Source: Dama dama
Taxonomy: Eukaryota > Chordata > Mammalia > Artiodactyla > Cervidae
NCBI RefSeq assembly: GCF_033118175.1
Contig: NC_083711.1
Span: 49,936,001 to 50,000,000 of the forward strand
Reading direction: 5' to 3'
DNA: 64,000 nt
Of this stretch, positions 56,171-64,000 are shown in pieces; the first letter of the stretch is position 1; each line of letters begins with the position of its first letter. The translations under genes were made by a program, and so were the position numbers. The notes beneath the pieces were generated by a model that was not told where the DNA came from, made no database searches, and saw nothing but the letters and a program-made list of their open reading frames with translations.

Positions 56171-57011
56171 AACAGTGACGTTGGAATATTGACCAAGACT
56201 GAATTCACCCACAGTTGGTAAGATACTTGAGCGCTAACTAGGATCCCAGCTTTCGTTTTCTTTCAACTAGTATTCCTTCCTTCCTTCCATTGACCTCCTC
56301 TGTCCTCATTCTTCCCCACTTCCTCTCTATGTATGCCTCCCACACCCTTCCTGTTTCTCTCCATTTCTCCCTTTCTTTCTCTTCTTTATGGTCCAGAAGA
56401 TCTTGGATCTGGAGCCTGAAGGGCACCCTTCCAGCTCTGGATTTGCTCACTCTGCTTTCTCTCTGCTTTCACTGTGTCGTGGGTTTTACTTGGCCCTGTA
56501 CTGAACTCCTCCTCTGACAGACACCTTGGTATCCAATCCTCTGTCCTCTGCCTTGGAGACCTCAGTCCTAGAAATGCAAATAGCCCACTTAAATGGAAGT
56601 AATACTGTCCATTTTGTTCCTAGGCTTCTGCCCCTAGAATGTATCTCCTAACGTGTAGATATTGTCTGGGTCACACCCGAACCTTTTCATGAAATATAGG
56701 GCCAAATAAATAACCCTGGGAGTGGGAGGGAAAGGAAAGCAGGCAGGCAGAATGTGAGACATAGTCTCAGGTGGGACTGTTTCAAAAAACATAATATTTT
56801 GGTGCCTTCTATTTTACTTTAAAAACATGTATGAATTACATGTTAGACTCATGTGCATCCTTTTTTGTTTTAATATATTGAAGTATATTCCGTTACCTTG
56901 TCATTGTGCAAAATTGCTCTAGGAAGGTTCATCCTGTTTATCTCGTGACTCTGAGTCCTTCCAGCCAAACCAGCGGTTACTCCCCACATTTGAATTTTTC
57001 AGTTAAGCTTA
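56171..57011. other. Unassigned sequence
   Basis: Pyrimidine-rich at 56270-56400 (source of opposed short frames). No repeat or gene recognised. Confidence 0.45.
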
Positions 57012-57272
57012 GATAGCAGCAGTGGTAAAGATGATAGGTTTTGGAGTCAGACTGAACTAGGTTTATCCCGGTTCCTCCAGCTTACTAGTTGTGTATCCTT
57101 AAGTACAAGCAGGCCTCTCTCAGCCTCATTTTTCCCAACCATGAAGAGGAATAATTGTGACCACATAGAATTGTTGTGAAGGTTAAATGATAGAATGTGC
57201 GCAGAAGGACAGAAAGTATAAAAGCACTTAGTATGGTGCCAACACAGAGCAAGCTGGTAAACATTACCAGTG
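57012..57272 (+). repeat. MIR SINE, nearly complete
   Basis: ttttggagtcagactgaactagg, cttactagttgtgtatcctt, cctctctcagcctcatttttc, gaattgttgtgaaggttaaatg, aaaagcacttagtatggtgcc: all MIR blocks in order. Confidence 0.88.
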
Positions 57273-57449
57273 TTGGGAACAAGTCGTTTGGACACTACCC
57301 TGAACCGTCCACGTGTTCTCATTGCTGCATGTTAACTATCTGGTCTTCTCAATGGTACCAAGTTAAACATGGCTTTCTATGATGTAAAGGAAACCTGGAA
57401 AGTATCAGAGTTGCTTTAGCGTTGTTCTTTGTGGTTTGTGCTTCTCTCA

Positions 57450-58400
57450 GTTATTGTTGTTCAGTCGCTCAGTTGTGTCCGACTCTTTGCAGCCCCATGG
57501 ACTGCAGCACGCCAGGCTTCCCTGTCCTTCACCGTCTCCCGGAGCTTGATCAAACTCATGTCCATTGAGTCGGTGATGCCATCCAACCATCTCATTCTGT
57601 CATCCCCTTCTCCTCCTGCCTTCAATCTTTTCCCAGCAGGGTTTTTTCTAATGAGTCAGCTCTTTGCATTAGGTGGCCAAAGTATTGAGTTTCAGCTTCA
57701 GCATGAGTCCTTCCAATGAATATTCAGGGTTGATTTCCTTCAGGATTGACTGCTTTATCTCCTTGCAGTCTAAGAGACTCCAAGAGTCTTCTCCAATACC
57801 ACAGTTCAAAAGAATCAGTTCTTCAGCGCTCAGTCTTTTTTATAGTCCAACTCTTACAACCATACAGGACTACTGGAAAAACCACAGTTTTGCCTATATG
57901 GACTTTTGTTGGCAAAGTAATGGCTCCGCTTTTTAATACATCATCTAGGTTTGTCATAGCTTTTCTTCCAAGGGGCTAGTGTCTTTTAATTTCATGGCTG
58001 CAATCACTATCTGCAGTGATTTTGGAGCCCAAGAAAATGAAGTCTGCCACTGTTTCCATTGTTTTCCCATCTATTTGTCATGAAGTGATGGGACTGGATG
58101 CCATGATTTTCATTTTTTGAATGTTTTGAGGTTTAAGCCAGCTTTTTCACTCTCCTTTTTCACTTTCATCAAGAGGCTCTTCAGTTCCTCTTTGCTTTCT
58201 GCCATAAGGGTGGTATCATCTGCATATCTGAGGTTAATGACATTTTCCCCTGCAATCTTGATTCTACCTTGTGTTTCATCTAGCCCAGCATTCCACAGGA
58301 TGTATTCTGCATAGAAGTTAAATAAGCAGGGGACAATATACAGCCTTGATGTATTCCTTTCCCAATTTTGAACCAGTTCGTTGTTCCATGTCTGACTTCT
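57450..58400 (-). mobile_element. BovB 3' part, 5'-truncated
   Basis: Starts ttcagtcgctcagttgtgtccgac and runs up to the RT region (atgtattcctttcccaattttgaaccag near 58350-58380). Antisense short frames read LRLFSS/VVSS-type shadows of RT. Diverged, with several indels. Confidence 0.88.
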
Positions 58401-59410
58401 CTCAGTAAGACAACCTATATAAATGAAACATTGTCATTTTGGAGTATGGGATGAAAGTGGAGTGAGAACAGGGCTTCTTTTTGACTCCCATAGCTTAACT
58501 TCTTGGTTCTGCAGTGATCAGGATACCTGAAATTTGGCAGCTAGTTGATGCCAAAGCTTTTAGGGAACCTGGGCGAGATAGCATTTCAAGTAACACGGAA
58601 GAGGAATAGTTGGCTTTGGCTACAGAACTCAGTTTTAAAGTCTGGTTTCTAACCTCCTGTAATGACTAAATTCCCTTTATCACCCTGTGCTTCCACACAA
58701 AGCAGTGTTAGAAGCCAAATGAGATTCAAGGGCCAGCTTATACTTCATGTTAGCATAATAGATTCTGGAGGAGTATCTGAGAAATGGTAGTCTTAAATGA
58801 TCTCTTGAATGAAGCTTATAATATAGAAATAGGGAAATGTGTTTTGGTTGCAACCTGGTTCCAGTTTGTGCTGCATTGAGTAGAAAGATGCTGCCTACAT
58901 CAAACACAAGTTACCACGTAGGCATCTACTAACTTTAAGGCATTGCCTTAGATTCTCTGAAGTAAAAAGAAATGGAACACCCTGGCCTGGCAGTTAAATA
59001 CTTTACATATGAGTGGGGGAACAGCTTATACTTCTGTAACACTGTATTTAACACAATCACTAATGTAAACTCTCTTCACACAAGGAGCCTCTTAAGCAAT
59101 TAATTCAACCCACAAAGTATATACAGGTCCAAAGCATGTGTGTGGATTCGCTTGAACAAGATATGACTCTTGCACTTAACAATCTCATCTTCTAGGTGGA
59201 GGGAGGCACATACAGATAACTGTGATACAGTTTCTAAGAGAAGGTACTAGGTCTGCCTGATTGGGTCAGGGGAAGCCCTCATCTGAGTGCCTGAATGGAA
59301 TCATGTCTTTGGAAGGCATGTGGCTGTTGCCAGCAGAATGGCTTGGAATAATTCTGGTGCAGCTGAGGATTGGCCCTGGAAATAGAAAGGAAAAGATGAC
59401 TGATAAAGTC
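58401..59410. other. Unassigned sequence
   Basis: No repeat or convincing coding frame. Confidence 0.45.
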
Positions 59411-59632
59411 ATTTTAGGTGGCTCAGTGGTAAAGAATCTGCCTGCAATTCAGGAGATACAAGAGAAGCAAGTTCGATCCCTGCATTGGGAAGCTCCCATG
59501 GAAGGAAATGGCAACCCACTCCAGTATTCTTGCCTGGAGAATTCCATGGACAGAGGAGACTGGTGGGCTACAGTCCATGGGGTTGCAAAAGAGCTGGACA
59601 CACCTGGCGACTAAATAGCAGCAGATTTCACT
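59411..59632 (+). mobile_element. Bov-tA SINE
   Basis: ggtggctcagtggtaaagaatctgcctgc, gttcgatccctgcattgggaag, ggaaatggcaacccactccagtattc, ggctacagtccatgg, ctggcgac-taaatagcagcag. Confidence 0.93.
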
Positions 59633-60159
59633 TTAAAATCTGAAGGAAGGCCTGCAGGTCTCTGTGACTTACTGGGTGAAGAATCTGGGGAGAAGGAAAG
59701 GTTCATGATGATTGCAAGGCATGAGCTGGGTGCCCAAAAGAATGGTGGTGTATCACGGCCACAAAAGGAGAACAAAAGAGTGCCCAACTAATATTGGCTT
59801 TGAGAATACTATATGTCTAGAGTTTACAGGTAGTCTCTGAGATATAATTCCTAAATATATATTAAGGAATATATTAATATCCAAGGCTGTTAGATTTGCA
59901 TTAATAGATCTTTATTTTCAATATCCAGTGACAATGTCTAGCATGTTTAAATTTGTAACATTAAAGTGTACTTGGGAAAGGTGATCAGAATATGTTAGAA
60001 AGCAAGTAAGATTGAATTAAAGATATTTTTCAACATCTGCTAACAGAGTTATAAATCAAGGAGATGTGGAAATGCTAATTGAGTGGACTGAGAAAAGTGA
60101 AAAATAGAGTAATGCTCCCCAGAAGTTCTTTGTGATAGAAGCCATTAATTTCCCCAAAT
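59633..60159. other. Unassigned sequence
   Basis: AT-rich; nothing recognised. Confidence 0.45.
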
Positions 60160-60590
60160 TTTCTTGACCTTATTATTTAAAAGTCTCTCAAATCTGTTTC
60201 CTTGCCTTTAATCATATTTCTCTGATAGAGTTCCAGTTTTCTTTCTTCATCTTCTAGGTTAATAGGAAATTTCTAACTTTCCTCTTTGCTTCAGTCTCTA
60301 TCCCAGTCCATTTTCCTCACTGTTACCAGAGTGGTCATTCTAAAGGGCACAAAGCCATATCACTTTGTGTAACTCATCCATGGTCCCTTTATTCTAGAGC
60401 ATTTTATCACTCTTTTAGATTCTAATATCTGTACTTTTGCAGCTGACTTGGGTCCTAAATAGTTATATACACATTGATCTCCTTACTAAGTTGTGTACTT
60501 TTTGAAGCCAGGGAAAATGTCTTATTTACTTTTGTATTTCCTGAGTCTAGTGCCATATCTTTCTTCTACTAGACTATCAATAAACATAAA
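60160..60590 (+). repeat. L2 LINE 3' region
   Basis: accagagtggtcattctaaagggcac, tatcactttgtgtaactcatccatggtcc, gtgtactttttgaagccagggaaaatgtc, tgagtctagtgcca, actatcaataaacat: the L2 3' block order. Confidence 0.65.
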
Positions 60591-60592
60591 TT

Positions 60593-60972
60593 TGTTATGG
60601 ACTTAACTGTGTTCTCCAAAAATTCATATGTTGAAGATCTAACCTCTAATGTGACTGTATCTAGAGACAGGATATTTAAGGAGGTAATTAAGTTAAGTGA
60701 GTCATACAGGTGGGGCCCTAGTCCAATGCGATTAGTGTCCATATAAGTGCAGAGATAAAGAACTTTCTCTTTTCATGCACTCACAGAGAGAAAAGGCCAT
60801 GTGAGGACATGGAAAAACTGTCATCTGCAAGTGGAGGAATTTCACAAGTTACCAATCCCGATGGCAGCTTGATTGTGGATGTCCAGACTCCAGAACTGTG
60901 AGAAAATACATTTCTGTTACTTAAGCCCCCTGACTGTGGTATGTTGTTAAGGCAGCCTGGCTGACTAGTACA
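60593..60972 (+). mobile_element. MaLR (MLT1/MST-type) solo LTR
   Basis: tatggacttaactgtgttctccaaaaattcatatgttgaag at the start, gtggggccctagtccaatgcgatt in the middle, and gaactgtgagaaaatacatttctgttacttaagccccc-tgactgtgg near the end. Classic MaLR LTR wording. Old and diverged. Confidence 0.88.
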
Positions 60973-61226
60973 GAGTTGAACTGGGGAGACGTGAGGTGTT
61001 GTCTCCAGAAGCCACTGCCATGAGAGGTCACTGTTAGCTCCTCTAGGGTGGTTGGTGATGCCGATCATCTCAAAGTCTCCGTGACAAAAACAGAGCCACA
61101 GGAACTTGGATCTTTGGCTGTGGTCTAGACCCTGATATTAGTGATTTGTTCTTCGATAAACATCTAAGAGAACATGCAGGAATTGTAAACAAATACACTC
61201 ACATTTGTTACAAATTGTAAACAAAT

Positions 61227-61781
61227 GCTGTTCTTGAGTTGCTAAGTCAGCTCCAACTCTTTGCTACTCCATGGACTGCAGCATGCCAGCCTTCTCTGTC
61301 CATCACTCTCTCCCTGAGTTTCCCCAAATTCATGTCCATGAGTCAGTGATGCTATCCAACCACCTCATCCTCTTTTGCCCCCTTCTCCTCTGGCCCCCAA
61401 TTTTTCCCAGCATCAGGGTCTTGTCTAATGAATCATCTCTTTGCATCAGGTGGCCAAATTATTGGAGCTTCAGCTTCAGCATCCATCCTTCCAATGAATA
61501 TTCAGGGTTGATTTCTTTTAGGATTGACTGGTTTGATCTCCTTGCATAGTCCAAAGGACTCTCAAGAGTCTTCTCCAGTTCCACAGTATGAAAGCGTCAG
61601 TTCTTTGGCACTCAGCCTTCTTTATGGTCCAGTTCTCACATCCATACTTGACTACTGGAAAAACCATAGCTTTGACTAGATGGACCTTTGTTAGCACAGT
61701 GAGGTCTCTGCTTTTTAAAACATGGTCTAGGTCTGACATAGCTATTCTGCCAAGGAACAAGAGTCTTTTAATTTCTCTGTA
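61227..61781 (-). mobile_element. BovB 3' part, diverged, 5'-truncated
   Basis: Antisense BovB tail and C-terminal region (ttgagttgctaagtcagctccaac ... caaggaacaagagtcttttaatttc). An antisense frame at 61760-61518 reads VVKYGCENWTIKKAECQRTDAFILWNWRRLLR. More diverged than the other copies. Confidence 0.88.
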
Positions 61782-63540
61782 AGAAGGGCTTTTAAAATTT
61801 CTTCTGCGATCCTACTTTTCCTGTACAAACTGCTGGGATGTAATGATGACCCAAGGAAATTTGACGTCGTTAGAAGAAAGAGCAAAAGGGTTGCTGGGAA
61901 TCAGAGACTGTGTCTGTATGTGTCAGGACTCATAGGGTTTTATAGGCTCATGAATCAAGCCTGTGGCATCCTGATTTTGATTTAAGATTATCCACGGGGG
62001 AGCAGATTTTGTTTTGAACTTTGCTTAAACCTTCCTGAGCAAAGAGATTCTTCAGAAATGCACTGGAGTTTCCCTACGTGGCAGCACAGGACACTTGGGG
62101 ATTGGATGTTCCACGTAATTTACTGTGTGCTTCGACTGGACACACATCCCTGCTCTCTGCACAGAACAACAGTGTTCAGATAGGTGCCGCTGGCGATCTG
62201 GACTTCTGTTCTCTGTTTGGCTGCTGCTCCATATTCATTCTGAGAATTAAGATAGAAAATCAGACAATTGTGATGAAAAAAAAAATAAGATTAAGCTGCC
62301 TCACAAACAATCTTCAAACCGAAAGTTAATGGGAAGTTTCAAAGCTGAGTCTTACTTTTGCAGTGGCTGTACGTTTTTAACTTCTGGGGTATACTTCCTC
62401 ATCTAATTTATTTTATCTATTTGGTCAAATTGTACATGTGTGTTTGTGATGGAGCTCTCCTCTACAATCATGTTGGTGAGGTAACTCTATTATGAGAATA
62501 ATACTTCTTTAGATTTGCATGATGTATAATTTTGAGTGCTTTCCCATCTTCTCTTTGAATTGATTTATACATTGGTAGTCAGGTTTCAAGTTAATACAAG
62601 ATCAAGAGTTGTTTTATATCATTCATCGTCTCGTGCTACACAGTCCGGCACTCTCCATATTCATTCACCTATGGTTTATTCAATAATTATGGTAGAATTT
62701 AGAGAAATAAAACGTCTGGGCATGTGTCTGATAGAAGACCAAACATATTCCAAAGATACGTTTTTATAAACATCTGAACTGAAAGAAACTGAGATAATTA
62801 AGAAAGCACATGGATCATGCGGTTCTTTTGTTTTATGATTGTGTTTCCTGTTTAATTTTGCTTTAAAATTTGTCTTTGGTTGAGTTTCATCTCTCTTAAA
62901 GTGAATGACTATCACGTAACACAAGGGTGTTTGATCTCTTGTCAATGAGAAATTCTCAGAAAATTAGAACCTTTAGAGTTACTTCATGTGATATATAATT
63001 GGGAAGTTTGGACAAAAACAAAAATTAGTATTAAATACTTTTTGTGGTTTACATTTAACCTAAATTGAAAACTATTTTCTTAGATAGGATTGTTCAGAGG
63101 ACACCATCATCATAACTTAGCTTATCCTTGAAAATGCAAAATATCTTATTTTTCCATAATTTTACATATTATCTGTGAAAGGAAAAGTATGGGAAAAAAT
63201 AGATATATGAATTATCTATTTATCTAATTATCTATGAAGTATACTATGAATTAGTTTTCTATTTACTGTTAAAACAATTTTCTGTATTTTAATGCTTGTA
63301 ACTGACTCTGAAAATGGAAAATAAAACAACTGTGTTAGTTTATTTTATCAGCCATTAAATATATTTTGTTGCCCGGAATTTGGTTTAATGCTAGTGGGAA
63401 GAAAAGCTACCACGAGTTAATTAAACTCTACATATAAATAAATTAAAAATAAGATTAATGTCATTAGTAGGAACATGTCTATGGTGTTATAGCAATTTAT
63501 GAGCTCTTCTGTCATCTGTACTTCCTGTCTCCATAACAGT
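61782..63540. other. Unassigned AT-rich sequence
   Basis: No young repeat or family-bearing frame. 63200-63235 is tatct/atct-rich. Confidence 0.45.
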
Positions 63541-64000
63541 TCCTGCCTGTATTACAAAAATATTTGAAGAGAGGAGGGAAAAAAATCAGCGATTGCTGCT
63601 CCGTTACACTTCAGTTACCTTCCTGCTCAGTTGCACTTCAAGCTCAATGAGACCGTGAAAGGAGCTTAAAATAGCTGTTTGGGTAGAAGGCAACCTTAAG
63701 GGTTTGTGGATCTCAAACCAGCAGAGAGAGCAGGGTGAGTGCTTGGCAGGCAGTGGCCACCCGGAGGCAGTGCAGCTCAAGGAATCGAGGGAAGACGGCT
63801 CTCCTGGAGCAGAGCCACCAGAAGCCTAACTGAGCACTCTGCTTTAAGCCAGCGACAGAAATGAAGATCTGAAAGTGTTCAAATATGTCAAAGCTTGCAG
63901 AAAACCTCGGAAAGACAGTCTCTTGCCAGTTGCAGACGCTTGATTGCTGAGACTGAATCTTGGATATTTCCGAGTGGACCACTGATGAGATTGTGGGTCT
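63541..64000 (+). other. Unassigned; possible exon with splice donor
   Basis: Less AT-rich than the preceding kilobase. At 63731 the sequence gagagcagg|gtgagtgc resembles a 5' splice site. Small ATG frames follow (for example MSKLAENLGKTVSC near 63889). No recognisable promoter or protein; cut by the window end. Confidence 0.25.

Noticed and set aside
61181..61226. Direct repeat aattgtaaacaaat (61181-61194, 61213-61226) as a target duplication of the BovB at 61227
   Set aside because: Both copies lie on the same side of the element, so it cannot be its target duplication; probably a small local duplication.

Overview
The window looks like intergenic or intronic DNA from a bovid ruminant (cattle, bison, yak, buffalo, sheep or goat; the sequence cannot decide between them). 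The basis is the repeat content: BovB (RTE-type) LINEs, Bov-tA and BOV-A2 SINEs that share the BovB tail, CHR-type tRNA-derived SINEs, and long ruminant L1 elements (L1-BT type). These lie over an older mammalian layer of MIR, L2 and MaLR. I recognise no host protein-coding gene. Nearly every long open frame is a LINE ORF, its antisense shadow, or CpG-rich L1 5'UTR.

Layout. 1-3317: L1 pieces on the minus strand, one with a CHR SINE in it. 3318-15204: a full-length L1 on the minus strand, flanked by an exact 13-bp target-site duplication and inserted in an older L1. It carries a BovB tail near its 3' end and, in its 5'UTR, a 5'-inverted BovB that itself took up a CpG-rich/BOV-A2 composite and a second BovB tail. 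15346-21343: mostly unassigned sequence with L1, MIR and BovB pieces. About 21355-38323: an old, decayed full-length L1 on the plus strand. Its 5'UTR holds a solo ERV1-like LTR with another LTR inside it and a 475-bp tandem duplication. Its ORF1 is split by a young full-length L1 (26571-33951) with an exact 17-bp duplication and only three visible ORF-breaking changes. 38334-64000: AT-rich sequence with MIR, L2, MaLR, an ERV1-like LTR, Bov-tA SINEs, truncated L1 and BovB copies, and a second 5'-inverted BovB (53133-55625).

How the parts relate. The young L1 would supply endonuclease and reverse transcriptase if intact; BovB would do the same for the Bov-tA/BOV-A2 SINEs, which share its 3' tail. 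All BovB copies here are truncated or broken. The most useful observations are: two BovB copies whose inversion breakpoints fall in the same short RT interval; a BOV-A2 fused to a CpG-rich segment and inserted as one unit; LTR-in-LTR-in-L1 nesting; variable 5'UTR repeat number in L1; antisense open frames in the L1 5'UTR; and one isolated 91-bp segment with exon-like splice signals at 47500-47590. I found no convincing new multi-gene system, and no CRISPR, operon or phage features.
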